Source of the DNA: Nitrospira sp.
GTDB lineage: Bacteria; Nitrospirota; Nitrospiria; Nitrospirales; Nitrospiraceae
DNA: 64,000 nucleotides
Assembly: GCA_022226935.1 (NCBI GenBank)
Contig: CP092081.1
Location: forward strand, 1,040,734 to 1,104,733
Direction of reading: 5' to 3'
How positions within the stretch are numbered: the stretch's first letter is position 1; the number at the start of each line of letters is the position of its first letter. The notes under the pieces were generated by a model. It was not told where the DNA came from. It was given only the letters and a program-made list of their open reading frames with translations, and did not search any database. Shown piece after piece: positions 17,471 through 27,199 of the stretch. The position numbers were made by a program, and so were the translations under genes.

Positions 17471-19000
17471 GTGCTGGCGAATGTCTTGAGTGCAGCAATT
17501 GTCGGGATCGACGCGCATCTGGTGGACGTGGAAGTCGATATCTCCGCTGGATTGCCTCAGTTCTCCATCGTCGGTCTTCCCGATGCGACGGTACGCGAGA
17601 GTCGCGACCGGGTTCGGGCTGCTCTCAAAAACAGCGGCTTTCAATTTCCCGTCAAAAAAGTCACGGTCAATTTGGCGCCGGCCAATATCAAGAAAGAAGG
17701 CGCCGGACTCGATCTGGCCATTGCTCTGGGCATTCTCGCGGCCGAAGACGTCATTCCTCAGGAAGCCGTCAAAAACGCTGTGTTCGTCGGGGAGCTTTCA
17801 CTGGATGGCCGCCTCAAACCGATTCCAGGCGCCCTTTCGATCGGCGTGGTCTGCCGCCGCCGCCATCGAATTCTTGTCCCCGCCGAAAATGCCGAGGAAG
17901 CGGCCTTGGCCGACGGCGCGGAGGTATTTCCCATTCACACGCTTCCGCAAGCCGTAGAATTTTTGCGTGGCGCTCAGCCGATTGCCGCCTTGTCAGTGAC
18001 GGGCGGTGGCGTCGTTACATCCCTTCTTCCGGACGACGAAGACTTCGCCGATGTGAAAGGGCAGGCGCACGCGAAGCGCGCGTTGGAGGTGGCTGCCGCC
18101 GGGGGACACAATCTCCTGATGATGGGGCCGCCGGGATCCGGGAAAACCATGTTGGCGCGCCGCCTCCCCGGTATTTTACCCATGTTGGCGCAGGAAGAAG
18201 CCTTGGAGACCAGCCGAATCCACAGCGTGGTCGAACAACTTTCACGAGATCACCCGTTGATGCGCCGCCGCCCGTTTCGCGCCCCGCATCACAGTGTTTC
18301 AGAAGCGGGCCTCATTGGTGGTGGAACCCTGCCGCGCCCGGGCGAGGTGTCCCTCGCGCACAATGGGGTCTTATTTCTGGACGAAGCCGGTGAGTTCGGT
18401 CGCGCCACGCTCGACGCGTTGCGACAGCCACTGGAAGACGGGCATGTCACCGTGACGCGGGCAAGCGGCTCCTTGAAATTTCCCGCCCGCTTTATGCTGG
18501 TGGCCGCGATGAATCCCTGTCCCTGCGGCTATTATGGCGACCGTACCAGGGATTGTGTCTGTAGTGTCGCTCAGGTGCGGCGTTATCGGGGACGATTGTC
18601 AGGACCGCTCCTGGATCGTCTCGATCTGCAGATCGAGGTGCCGGCTGTGCCGATTCGCGCGCTCGATGATGACGTGCCGGCGACCGATTCCTCGGCGACG
18701 ATCCGGACCAAGGTGATGGCGGCCCGGACCCGTCAGGCCGAACGCTATCGTGGCGACGGAATTTACACGAATGCGCAATTGAAACCGCGTCATCTGAAGC
18801 AGTATTGTGCTCTGGATAGCCAGGGGCGCGAGTTGCTTGAGCAGGCCATGGCGCGATTGGGGTTTTCGGCCCGCGCACATGGACGCATTCTCCGTGTCGC
18901 TCGGACTATTGCTGACTTGGCTGAGTCTGATAGTATCGGGCCGGCTCATCTGGCCGAGGCTATTCAGTATCGAAGTTTCGACCGTCGAGTGGAATTGTGA
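17471..19000 (+). CDS. YifB/ComM-type Mg-chelatase-like AAA+ ATPase
   Basis: A 509-residue cytoplasmic ATPase of the YifB/ComM family; ComM is a hexameric helicase promoting branch migration during natural transformation. It has an N-terminal Lon-S5-like (ChlI) domain, then GPPGSGKTMLARRLPGILP (Walker A, about residues 219-226), LFLDEAGEF (Walker B), and NPCPCGYYGD, the family's cysteine-containing zinc signature. I chose the GTG at 17471: it follows GGAGGAATCT and gives MLANVLSAAIVGIDAH, the usual family N-terminus. The frame opens 15 bases earlier at 17456. The next gene overlaps by 4 bases. Confidence 0.88.
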   Translation: MLANVLSAAIVGIDAHLVDVEVDISAGLPQFSIVGLPDATVRESRDRVRAALKNSGFQFPVKKVTVNLAPANIKKEGAGLDLAIALGILAAEDVIPQEAVKNAVFVGELSLDGRLKPIPGALSIGVVCRRRHRILVPAENAEEAALADGAEVFPIHTLPQAVEFLRGAQPIAALSVTGGGVVTSLLPDDEDFADVKGQAHAKRALEVAAAGGHNLLMMGPPGSGKTMLARRLPGILPMLAQEEALETSRIHSVVEQLSRDHPLMRRRPFRAPHHSVSEAGLIGGGTLPRPGEVSLAHNGVLFLDEAGEFGRATLDALRQPLEDGHVTVTRASGSLKFPARFMLVAAMNPCPCGYYGDRTRDCVCSVAQVRRYRGRLSGPLLDRLDLQIEVPAVPIRALDDDVPATDSSATIRTKVMAARTRQAERYRGDGIYTNAQLKPRHLKQYCALDSQGRELLEQAMARLGFSARAHGRILRVARTIADLAESDSIGPAHLAEAIQYRSFDRRVEL

Positions 19001-19227
19001 AAGAATCTCCCGTCATCCATACCGCGCGTGTCTTTGCCTGGTGGTTCATCGTCGGCGCGACGATGGCTTTGGCGGTCATTCTTTTGCAAGGGGGCATCAG
19101 GGAGGCGATGCAGGCCCAAGGATCGGTTTGGGAGCTCAAACTCGTTGAATTCCTCACGACCATTTTGGGCGGCGGCTTATTGGGCGGATGTATTGCGCTG
19201 ATTTTAGACCGTATCAAGAAATCGTGA
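18997..19227 (+). CDS. Small two-helix membrane protein
   Basis: A 76-residue protein whose GTG start overlaps the TGA of the yifB gene (GTGA), implying translational coupling. It has two hydrophobic segments, about residues 11-30 and 50-70, the second glycine-rich (TILGGGLLGGCIALIL), and a basic C-terminus (DRIKKS). No family recognised. The coupling to a ComM-like ATPase is the only hint of function. Confidence 0.6.
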   Translation: MKESPVIHTARVFAWWFIVGATMALAVILLQGGIREAMQAQGSVWELKLVEFLTTILGGGLLGGCIALILDRIKKS

Positions 19228-19270
19228 CGAGGCATCTCCGGATGCCGGGCAGCATAAAGGAGTGGTGGCC

Positions 19271-19696
19271 ATGGATATTGAAGTCGGATCGAATCTGTAT
19301 CGAAACTCCAACGGTATCATCGATATCGAAGGCGTGCCGCAGTTCGAAGTCGCGATCAAGGAGCCGGCGCGGGCGCTACTGGTCAATTTCGCCTTGTTCG
19401 ATGAAGTGGGGCGAATGATGGCAAAGGTGGTGGACAGCAATCTGACCTTCAACGAGCGCCGTGCGTATCAGCTCGCCAAGAGTCCGACCAGCGTCTCACT
19501 GAAACACGAAGAATCTGGGACGGTGGTCTTTGCGCTGGAATTGCGCGAGGGCAACCGCGTGGTGTTCAGTAAGGGGTCGTTTCATACGATCAAAGGCCAT
19601 CGTCTCGACGTGTCCCAGACGGAATGGCGGATCGATAAGAAACACTTCAGCGGCAAAGAGACCGACACGAAGGGAGGGGCGGTCTTTTTAGGATAA
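19271..19696 (+). CDS. Hypothetical protein, 141 residues
   Basis: Not recognised. The protein is strand-rich with alternating polar and hydrophobic residues (GVPQFEVAIKEPARALLVNF, SGTVVFALELREGNRVVFSK), has no cysteine pairs and no signal peptide, and ends in a short Gly-rich tail. It looks like a compact beta-sandwich. The start at ATG 19271 follows AAAGGAG at 8 bases; an in-frame GTG at 19262 is too close to that site. It lies 43 bases after the two-helix membrane gene and converges with clpB. Confidence 0.55.
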   Translation: MDIEVGSNLYRNSNGIIDIEGVPQFEVAIKEPARALLVNFALFDEVGRMMAKVVDSNLTFNERRAYQLAKSPTSVSLKHEESGTVVFALELREGNRVVFSKGSFHTIKGHRLDVSQTEWRIDKKHFSGKETDTKGGAVFLG

Positions 19697-19730
19697 CCGC
19701 CCCCGTTTATACATCGTCGCCCTGGTCGGA

Positions 19731-22331
19731 TTATGCTGAAGGGGCGACGGTCGGAACGATGCAGATCCGCCCGTCCTTCAAATCCACCACGGCCGTATCT
19801 CCGTCCCGCAGCTCTCCCTTGATCAACTGTCTGGCCATCGGCGTCTCAATTTCTTGCTGAATGAGGCGCTTGAGTGGCCGCGCGCCATAGACCGGATCGT
19901 ACCCGCGGCGGCCGAGATTCTGTAGCGCTTCCGGCGTCACCGTCAGGGTGATCCGCCGCTCCATCAAACGGGCTCGCAGCCGCTCCAACTGAATCTCTAC
20001 AATCTTCGCCAAGTGTTCGTTGCCGAGTGCGTGGAAGACAACGATCTCATCCACCCGGTTCAGGAACTCCGGCCTGAAGTGCGCCCGCAATTCGCCGGTC
20101 ACCTGATTCTTCATCGTCTCATAGGAGGCGCCGGCTTGCTGCGCTTCCAGGATATGCTGACTGCCGATATTCGAGGTCATGATCAACACCGTGTTTTTGA
20201 AATCCACGGTGCGTCCCTGCGAATCGGTCAGCCGTCCGTCGTCGAGCACCTGCAATAGAATATTGAAGACGTCGTGGTGCGCTTTTTCGATCTCGTCAAA
20301 GAGGATCACGGAGAACGGGTGCCGACGCACCGCTTCCGTCAGTTGCCCGCCTTCCTCATAGCCCACATAGCCGGGAGGTGCCCCGATCAATCTGGCAACC
20401 GTGTGCTTCTCCATATATTCCGACATGTCGATCCGGATGAGGTTCGATTCGTCATCGAAGAGGGTAACGGAGAGGGCACGGGCCAATTCCGTCTTGCCCA
20501 CGCCGGTGGGACCAAGAAACAGGAATGAGCCGATGGGTCGGTTGGGGTCTTTGATGCCGGAGCGGGCGCGCACCACCGCATCGGCCACGGCGGTGACGGC
20601 CTGTTCTTGCCCCACGACACGCTTGTGGAGCAGTTCGTCCAGCTTGAGGAGTTTTTCCATCTCCCCCTCGACGAGACGCGTCACCGGAATCCCGGTCCAA
20701 CGGCTCACCACGGCGGCAATATCTTCTTCATCCACCTCTTCTTTCAGCAAGCGGGTTTCGTTTTGCTTTTTGCCAAGGGATTGCTGCTCCAATTCGAGCT
20801 CTCGCTCCAGCCGGGGCAATTCGCCGTACCGCAGTTCGGCGACCTTGTTCAAATCGTAGGCTCGTTCGGAGCGTTCGATTTTTTGTTTCACCTCTTCGAT
20901 CTGCTGGCGGATTTTCCTCAGCTTGCTGACTGAATTTTTTTCCGATTCCCACCGAGTCTTGAGGGCCTGCAGATCGCGATTCTTCTCGTTCAGCTCTTTT
21001 TCAATCGATTGGAGACGCGCCTTGCTGCCCGCGTCGGTTTCTTTTTTGAGCGCTTCCCGCTCAATTTCCAGTTGGAGGACTTTCCGTGAGACTTCATCGA
21101 GTTCCGCGGGCAAACTGTCGATTTCCGTGCGGAGACGCGCGGCGGATTCGTCCACGAGATCAATCGCTTTGTCCGGCAAAAACCGGTCGCCGATATACCG
21201 GTTCGAGAGCTTGGCGGCCGCGACGAGCGCAGCGTCTTTGATGCGCACGCCATGATGCACTTCGTAGCGTTCTTTGAGCCCCCGCAAAATAGAAATGGTG
21301 TCCTCGACCGTCGGCTGATCCACCAGCACAGTTTGAAAGCGTCGCTCCAGCGCGGCATCTTTCTCAATGTGCTTGCGATACTCATCCAGTGTGGTGGCGC
21401 CGATGAGGTGCATTTCACCCCTGGCCAACATCGGCTTGAGGAGATTCGCCGCATCCATCGCGCCTTCCGCCGCGCCTGCGCCCACCACGGTGTGCAGTTC
21501 ATCGATGAAGAGCAGCACTTGCCCCTGCGCCGATTGTATTTCCTTGAGGACGGCCTTCAGCCGCTCTTCGAACTCGCCGCGAAATTTGGCCCCGGCGACC
21601 AGCGCCCCCATATCGAGGACGACGACGCGCTTCTGTTTGAGCCCTTCAGGCACGTCGCCTTTCACGATGCGTTGCGCCAAGCCTTCGACGATGGCCGTCT
21701 TACCGACACCCGGCTCACCGATCAGGACGGGATTGTTTTTGGTTCGTCGTGACAGAATTTGGATGGTTCGCCGGATCTCGTCATCACGGCCAATGACCGG
21801 ATCGAGCTTGCCCTGGCCCGCGAGTTTGGTGAGATCGCGGCCATATTTCTCTAAGGCTTGGTAGGTGCCTTCCGGATCCTGGCTCGTCACCCGCTGGTTG
21901 CCGCGAACCTGTTGCAATGCCGCGAGGAGACGGTCTCGTGTCAGATTGAGCCGGCGAAATATGCCGCCTTCCTCGACCATCGCCAGAACGACATGTTCGA
22001 CGCTGATGAACTCGTCGCGCAATTCCTTCATCTGGTCTTCGGCTTTGGTCAACACTGCGCCGAGCCGAGGCGTGAGGTGAATTTGTCCGGGAGCCGCGCC
22101 GGGCCCTTGCACTTGAGGCACTTTCGCCAGTGCTTGGTCCGCCGCTTGGCGAACGGCCGCCGGCGATACGCCGGCCTGTTCGAACAGAGAGCTCGCAATA
22201 CCCCGCTCTTGTTCCAGAAGCGCCAGCAGGAGATGCTCGACATCTATGCCCTGATGTCCCCGGCGCATGGCAAGGGCTGATGCGCTTTGCAGGGCCTCTT
22301 GTAGCTTGACGGTCATCCGGTTCATATCCAT
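19731..22331 (-). CDS. clpB: ATP-dependent disaggregase ClpB
   Basis: The 866-residue Hsp104/ClpB disaggregase, which with DnaK rescues aggregated proteins in the cytoplasm. The domains are in order: N-domain repeats ([18 protein letters not shown]...), AAA-1 with GEPGVGKTA and an [13 protein letters not shown] Walker B, the long coiled-coil middle domain (about residues 400-530) that separates ClpB from ClpA/ClpC, then AAA-2 with GPTGVGKTE and [11 protein letters not shown]. The length is normal. The ATG at 22331 is preceded by AGGAGT, and a promoter match lies upstream. Monocistronic, transcribed leftward. Confidence 0.96.
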   Translation of the reverse strand: MDMNRMTVKLQEALQSASALAMRRGHQGIDVEHLLLALLEQERGIASSLFEQAGVSPAAVRQAADQALAKVPQVQGPGAAPGQIHLTPRLGAVLTKAEDQMKELRDEFISVEHVVLAMVEEGGIFRRLNLTRDRLLAALQQVRGNQRVTSQDPEGTYQALEKYGRDLTKLAGQGKLDPVIGRDDEIRRTIQILSRRTKNNPVLIGEPGVGKTAIVEGLAQRIVKGDVPEGLKQKRVVVLDMGALVAGAKFRGEFEERLKAVLKEIQSAQGQVLLFIDELHTVVGAGAAEGAMDAANLLKPMLARGEMHLIGATTLDEYRKHIEKDAALERRFQTVLVDQPTVEDTISILRGLKERYEVHHGVRIKDAALVAAAKLSNRYIGDRFLPDKAIDLVDESAARLRTEIDSLPAELDEVSRKVLQLEIEREALKKETDAGSKARLQSIEKELNEKNRDLQALKTRWESEKNSVSKLRKIRQQIEEVKQKIERSERAYDLNKVAELRYGELPRLERELELEQQSLGKKQNETRLLKEEVDEEDIAAVVSRWTGIPVTRLVEGEMEKLLKLDELLHKRVVGQEQAVTAVADAVVRARSGIKDPNRPIGSFLFLGPTGVGKTELARALSVTLFDDESNLIRIDMSEYMEKHTVARLIGAPPGYVGYEEGGQLTEAVRRHPFSVILFDEIEKAHHDVFNILLQVLDDGRLTDSQGRTVDFKNTVLIMTSNIGSQHILEAQQAGASYETMKNQVTGELRAHFRPEFLNRVDEIVVFHALGNEHLAKIVEIQLERLRARLMERRITLTVTPEALQNLGRRGYDPVYGARPLKRLIQQEIETPMARQLIKGELRDGDTAVVDLKDGRICIVPTVAPSA

Positions 22332-22369
22332 GTGGGTGACTCCTGGTGGATGTATCTCTCTACGGAGAG

Positions 22370-22397
22370 AACATAATCATATCGGTGGGCAAGTCAA
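22370..22397 (-). promoter_or_regulatory. Predicted sigma-70-type promoter of clpB
   Basis: On the minus strand TTGACT and TATGTT are separated by 16 bases, with the -10 box about 39 bases before the ATG. I saw no CIRCE inverted repeat and no heat-shock sigma-32 box here. Confidence 0.45.
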
Positions 22398-22567
22398 TAG
22401 CAATCGATGCCCCGTGTTTCTTCCAGACCTTGCTGATACCGGCGTGATTTCCCGCGAGTTGCGACTTGACCTCTCAGGGGAATCCATCTTATTGTCCGCC
22501 CGACATGTGGAATCGGCTTCCCAACAGGGGCGCCTCTCGATGTTCGACGACCCGCATTGACTGATCC

Positions 22568-23386
22568 ATGTTGACCATATTGAATTCGACGCTCCAACTC
22601 TATCGTGACGCGCTTCACGCCACCTGGCGTTCCCTGGTTCGCGGGTGGTTCGTGATTCTCGCTGTCATCGTGTTTACGCTCCTGATGATGTTGGCCCATC
22701 AGATCGCCCGTCCCCTCGGGATGCTCGGAGGATTCCTGCTCGGGGCCGTCAATGCGCTGTTGATCGGGGCGACGCTCAGCCTGATCGAACAATCCATTAA
22801 GGGCCTGCGGACGATCACGTTGCATGACGTGATGGAAAGTATGGGACATTATTTTTGGGATGTCATCAGTGTCGGGTTTGTCCTCTGGATTCCCACAATG
22901 CTGCTGGACACGAGCCTGCGCGCGAACCCGGACAGCCAATTTCTGGTGATGGCTTGTTTATTACTGGTCTTCATTTTGCTCAATCCCGCTCCTGAAGTGA
23001 TCTATCTTACCAGGCATGATTCGCCGTTGGATGTCTTGAAGCGCAGTTATGATTTCGTATTGGATAATTGGATTGAATGGTTCCTGCCGATGGCCTTGGT
23101 GTTGGCGCCACTCGGATTGTCCCTCTTCTTTAAACTGTCGAGTCAGTTGGGGCGGGGGGCGGGGCTAGATTTCATCCAGTTGGTCTTAGTGCCCTTTACC
23201 ATTCTCAGCGCCTGGTTGACCGATCTCGGGATTTCCGCCAGCCTTACCGGGACGATGGCGCTGCTGCTCACCCCACCGCTCATGGTCGGCATGCTCCTCT
23301 TTCGTGGCCATCTTTTTTCGGCCCTCTCTTCCACGTCTCGGCGACAACGCGCGTATCAATCGCAGTTCCACGACTCAGCTCGCTAG
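22568..23386 (+). CDS. Polytopic membrane protein of unknown function
   Basis: A 272-residue inner-membrane protein with about six hydrophobic segments, starting FVILAVIVFTLLMML and GMLGGFLLGAVNALLIG. The loop TRHDSPLDVLKRSYDFVLDNWIEWF and the general layout recall bacterial membrane proteins that carry paired helices around a conserved polar loop, but I cannot assign a family. It is divergent from clpB. A weak promoter (TTGACC-18-TATTGT, 22466-22495) lies in the shared 236-base gap. The C-terminus is basic and cytoplasmic. Confidence 0.6.
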   Translation: MLTILNSTLQLYRDALHATWRSLVRGWFVILAVIVFTLLMMLAHQIARPLGMLGGFLLGAVNALLIGATLSLIEQSIKGLRTITLHDVMESMGHYFWDVISVGFVLWIPTMLLDTSLRANPDSQFLVMACLLLVFILLNPAPEVIYLTRHDSPLDVLKRSYDFVLDNWIEWFLPMALVLAPLGLSLFFKLSSQLGRGAGLDFIQLVLVPFTILSAWLTDLGISASLTGTMALLLTPPLMVGMLLFRGHLFSALSSTSRRQRAYQSQFHDSAR

Positions 23387-23532
23387 GAGGTCATTCCATC
23401 CAGACAAGGACGGCGTCCTGTTCCTGCATAATATGGATAACTTGTTGAGGGGATGCGGGAAGTGGTGTATGGCTTAACCTACACTGCTGCTTATGCAAGG
23501 CCTCGCGTCTATCCCAGGGAGGGGACTTGGTC

Positions 23533-25002
23533 GTGCGCCTCTCGATTTTCTGGCGATTAGTTCTGACCTATCTGGTCATTATCGCAGTCATGATCGGGGT
23601 CAATATCTATGCGTTGTTGCAGATTCGGACACTGGCCAGCCTCAATACAGAGGTCGGCTCTCACCATCATCCGGAGATTGATTCAGCCAAGCGCTTGCTG
23701 ACGTCGATCTATGAGCAGGTTCAAGGCGAGAAGAAATATGTGGCCGTTCCTGCCGCCACGTTTCTCGAGCATTTCGATAGCGAGAGCAAAGAGTTTCAAC
23801 AAGTCCTACAAGGGTTGCTCGCTCATGACGTCTCAGAGCCGGAGATGAGGTTGCTGAAAGAGATCGAGGGGCTTCAGCAAACGCATTTGGCTCTGTTTCA
23901 ATCCCAGCTGGCTGAGTCCGGCAGGCATCCGGAGTCGAGCTCAGGCTACGATGCGCGGCGCGAAGCGGTAGTGGGGAAAATGACGGCGGCGCTTCAGCAG
24001 TACATCAGTCTCCACGAGCGGCGTATCGCTGTGGGCGTCAATGAATCGCATGCCAGCTCTGTGCATGCGGAAGCCGTCACACGCAATTTAGTATTAGTCG
24101 CTCTTCTGTTCGGTCTCGGCATGGCTGCGGTGGCTAGTTACAACATTCTTCGACCCTTGCGTCGGCTCCAGGCCACGATTCAGGAGATGGGGCAGGGGAA
24201 TTTCAAAGCCTCATGGGATGGTCAGGCCCCTCGCGAATTGCGGGAATTAGGAGAAACGGTCAAGTGGATGGGCACCAAGTTGCAGCAGCTGGACGATATC
24301 AAAAGCGAGTTTCTCGCCCATGTATCCCATGAACTGCGTACACCCATGGCTTCAATCCAGGAAGGCACGCATCTCCTATTGGACGAAATTCCCGGTCCTT
24401 TGACACAGGACCAACGAACAACTCTGCGCATCATGTCGGACAGTAGCCGGCGGTTAATGTATCTCATTTCGACGATTTTAGATCTGTCGAAAATGGAGTC
24501 CGGCATGATGGAATATCGGTTTGTCCCCACGGATCTGCGGCGGGTCGCGGATATTTCAGTCAATAAAATCCGTCTGTTGGCGGATGCCAAACATGTACAG
24601 CTCTTAATTGAGGCCCCCATGGAACGGCACTGGGTCAGAGCCGATAGTACGAGGATCGAACAAGTACTGGACAATCTGCTCTCGAATGCGTTGAAGTACA
24701 GCCCCGAGGGCGCGGTTGTCAGGTTGCAGATGACACCCAGGCGCGATGAAGGCCTGCTCTTCGTCGACGTAGCAGATGCGGGGCCTGGTATACCAGGGGA
24801 GGAACTGCCGCATATTTTCGAGCGGTTTTATCAAGGGCGAACCAGAAACCGGCAGGTTTCCGTGGGAAGCGGCCTTGGGCTAGCCCTGGCGAAAAAGGTC
24901 GTCGAAGCCCACGGCGGGAGGATTTGGGTAGAAAGTGAAGTCGGAAAAGGGACGACCGTGCGATTCATCTTACATCTAACCAAACCAGGGATGTTGGCCT
25001 AG
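23533..25002 (+). CDS. Membrane sensor histidine kinase, GlrK (QseE)-like
   Basis: A 489-residue sensor kinase. It has one transmembrane segment at about residues 9-28, a periplasmic helical sensor region, a second at about 178-197, then HAMP. HisKA carries SHELRTPMASIQEGTHLLLD with the phosphoacceptor His about 266. The HATPase domain has N-box DNLLSNALKYSPEG, G1 DAGPGIPGEELPHIFERFYQG and G2 GSGLGLALAKKVVEAHGG. The following lipoprotein and sigma-54 regulator reproduce the glrK-qseG-glrR order of enterobacteria, hence the call. I chose the GTG at 23533, 7 bases after GGGAGGGGA. The stop codon shares one base with the next start. Confidence 0.82.
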   Translation: MRLSIFWRLVLTYLVIIAVMIGVNIYALLQIRTLASLNTEVGSHHHPEIDSAKRLLTSIYEQVQGEKKYVAVPAATFLEHFDSESKEFQQVLQGLLAHDVSEPEMRLLKEIEGLQQTHLALFQSQLAESGRHPESSSGYDARREAVVGKMTAALQQYISLHERRIAVGVNESHASSVHAEAVTRNLVLVALLFGLGMAAVASYNILRPLRRLQATIQEMGQGNFKASWDGQAPRELRELGETVKWMGTKLQQLDDIKSEFLAHVSHELRTPMASIQEGTHLLLDEIPGPLTQDQRTTLRIMSDSSRRLMYLISTILDLSKMESGMMEYRFVPTDLRRVADISVNKIRLLADAKHVQLLIEAPMERHWVRADSTRIEQVLDNLLSNALKYSPEGAVVRLQMTPRRDEGLLFVDVADAGPGIPGEELPHIFERFYQGRTRNRQVSVGSGLGLALAKKVVEAHGGRIWVESEVGKGTTVRFILHLTKPGMLA

Positions 25003-25772
25003 TGCAACGGTGTCGCCCCCTAGCCATGATTGTATTGTGTGGACTCCTGTCCGCCTGTGGCACCCTCCCTCCGCCCTCGTCTCAGACGCCATATTTCTCC
25101 AATGACGGGGGAGAGGGCAAAATGTTGCAGGCCATTTTACGTAAAGATTCCTCGTCAACGGCCAAATGCGCTAGTAAAAATACCTGCGATCATGTATTCT
25201 TCACGCGCGCATTGACGTCTCTGTATGAAAGTCGAGAATCGGCCATCCATAACTTCGAGAAAGTCATTGCCGTCGCCCCCAAGAGCCAGTTGGCCGTGTC
25301 GAGCCGACTCTGGCTGCAACTGCTGCAGGCCGGTGAAGTGTCGCCTGATCAGTCGTGGATGCGTTCCGTCTGGAATGGGCCTGCGATTGCGCAGACGCAA
25401 GGGGTGCTTTCCCAAACAATTGAACGCACCGTGCGGGATCTTCTCGACCGCGAACTTATCATCCAACAATTGCGAGCCTTGCAGGACAGCGAAGCCCAAT
25501 CGCTCGAGGCCATGCAGCGCGAGCTTCAGGATCAGGAGCGAAAGGCGGAGTTGTTCAATTCCAGGCGTGAGTCCCATCGCATGTCGATTGAGCCGGCTAC
25601 GCTTCAGAGCTTGCAGCGGCAGGTCAGCGATCGCGACAAGAAAATCGAGGAACTCACAAGCCAGCTTGAAGCCCTCAAGCGCATCGATCAGGAGATGAGA
25701 GGCAAAACCCGTCCGATCAAGCCTCCATCGAGCGTTGTCCCATCGCACCAGTCGGAACCGTCCAAACCGTAA
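25002..25772 (+). CDS. QseG-like lipoprotein between kinase and regulator
   Basis: A 256-residue lipoprotein. The signal peptide ends in LLSACGT (lipobox cysteine about residue 19). The mature N-terminal part has a helical, TPR-like segment (FTRALTSLYESRESAIHNFEKVI...), and the C-terminal third is a coiled coil (LQDSEAQSLEAMQRELQDQE...). By position and build it corresponds to QseG, the outer-membrane lipoprotein that interacts with GlrK in enterobacteria. The direct similarity is loose, so the name is inferred from the operon. Translation is coupled to both neighbours: it overlaps the kinase stop by one base and ends 8 bases before the regulator. Confidence 0.65.
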   Translation: MQRCRPLAMIVLCGLLSACGTLPPPSSQTPYFSNDGGEGKMLQAILRKDSSSTAKCASKNTCDHVFFTRALTSLYESRESAIHNFEKVIAVAPKSQLAVSSRLWLQLLQAGEVSPDQSWMRSVWNGPAIAQTQGVLSQTIERTVRDLLDRELIIQQLRALQDSEAQSLEAMQRELQDQERKAELFNSRRESHRMSIEPATLQSLQRQVSDRDKKIEELTSQLEALKRIDQEMRGKTRPIKPPSSVVPSHQSEPSKP

Positions 25773-25780
25773 GGACCGTC

Positions 25781-27196
25781 ATGGAACAAGAACGCATTCT
25801 CGTTGTGGATGATGACGAAGGCCTGCTGCATTTGTTGCGGATGCGCTTGTCTGCGCTTGGGTTTTCGGTGACCCCCTGCACGACAGGACGCGATGCGCTG
25901 GTTGCCGCTCGACAGGAAACGTTCGATATCGCGATCACCGATTTGCGTTTGCGCGCAGAAGACGGATTGGTGCTCACGGAAGAACTCCTACAGGCTCAGC
26001 CGGGGCTTCCCGTCATCATTCTGACCGCGCATGGGAGTATCCCTAATGCGGTAGAGGCCATGCAGCGGGGGGCCTTTGGGTATCTGACGAAGCCGTTTGA
26101 TGACAAGGAATTGAAAGCAACGATTGATAAAGCGTTGATTCAGTTGCGGATGACGCGAGAGATTCAGCGGCTGAAATCACTGGTCAAGGAGCTCTATGGC
26201 TTAGAAAATGTCATTGCGAGAAGCCCCGCCATGCAGCGATTGTTTCAGCAGGTCGCTCAGATTGCCGATTCAGATGCAACCATTCTCTTGACGGGCGAAA
26301 CTGGGACAGGAAAGGAAGTGCTGGCCAGAGTACTCCATGCGAATAGCCGTCGATCAAAGGGCCCTTTTGTCGCATTGAACTGTGCCGCGATCAGTGAACA
26401 TCTTTTTGAAAGCGAACTATTCGGGCATATTCGTGGGGCATTTACCAATGCAATGGCGGCGAAGCGAGGACTTTTTCAAAGCGCGAATGGAGGGACTCTT
26501 TTCCTCGACGAAATTGCCGAAATGTCCCTGCCGATGCAGGTGAAACTTCTGCGCGCCGTACAGGAGCGGGAAGTGCGTGAGGTTGGCGCAGATTATACGA
26601 CAAAAGTTGATGTGCGGATCATTACGGCAACGAACAAGGATTTGGCAGAATGTGTGAAGCAGGGAACATTCCGACACGACTTATATTACAGAATTTCTGT
26701 TGTGCCGCTTAATATTCCGGCCTTACGAGAACGGAGGGACGACATTCCCCTCTTGGCCCAGCATTTTTTGAAGCAGAGTGCCAGACGTTCCAACAAAGAT
26801 GTTCGTGGATTTACACCGGCAGCCATGCATCGGCTCATAGGTTATCCATGGCCTGGTAATGTCAGGGAACTTGAAAATGCAGTGGAAAAAGCTGTGGTCA
26901 TGTCCCGGCAGGACATGGTATTGCCGGAACTACTTCCGTCGGCTGGAGCATCGACCGATATCGGTTTGAAACCATTGACCGAAGCAAAGGAAGAATTTGA
27001 GCGGTCGTATTTGCGTAATGTGTTACAGATGACGGGTGGAAATATTTCACGAGCAGCCCAGTTTGCCGGCCGGTATCGTGCGGATTTTTATAAGATGTTA
27101 AAGAAGTATGGGTTGCACCCTTCAATGTTGAAGGAGCGTCATGATCTGGACCTTGCTGAGATTGAGGACGCGACTGAGGAGGTCAAAGACGCCTAG
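25781..27196 (+). CDS. Sigma-54-dependent response regulator, GlrR (QseF)-like
   Basis: A 471-residue NtrC-family regulator: receiver domain with D10/D11, phosphoacceptor D54, T82 and K104; AAA+ domain with Walker A GETGTGKE and FLDEIAEM; and a C-terminal HTH with SRAAQFAGRYRADFYKML, close to the atypical GlrR recognition helix. The sigma-54-contacting loop normally reads GAFTGA but here reads GAFTNA (26436-26453, AAT for the fifth residue). Third gene of the GlrK/QseG/GlrR-like operon; it should be phosphorylated by the kinase at 23533. By eye the second half of the gene is richer in A+T than its neighbours. Confidence 0.83.
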   Translation: MEQERILVVDDDEGLLHLLRMRLSALGFSVTPCTTGRDALVAARQETFDIAITDLRLRAEDGLVLTEELLQAQPGLPVIILTAHGSIPNAVEAMQRGAFGYLTKPFDDKELKATIDKALIQLRMTREIQRLKSLVKELYGLENVIARSPAMQRLFQQVAQIADSDATILLTGETGTGKEVLARVLHANSRRSKGPFVALNCAAISEHLFESELFGHIRGAFTNAMAAKRGLFQSANGGTLFLDEIAEMSLPMQVKLLRAVQEREVREVGADYTTKVDVRIITATNKDLAECVKQGTFRHDLYYRISVVPLNIPALRERRDDIPLLAQHFLKQSARRSNKDVRGFTPAAMHRLIGYPWPGNVRELENAVEKAVVMSRQDMVLPELLPSAGASTDIGLKPLTEAKEEFERSYLRNVLQMTGGNISRAAQFAGRYRADFYKMLKKYGLHPSMLKERHDLDLAEIEDATEEVKDA

Positions 27197-27199
27197 CGT

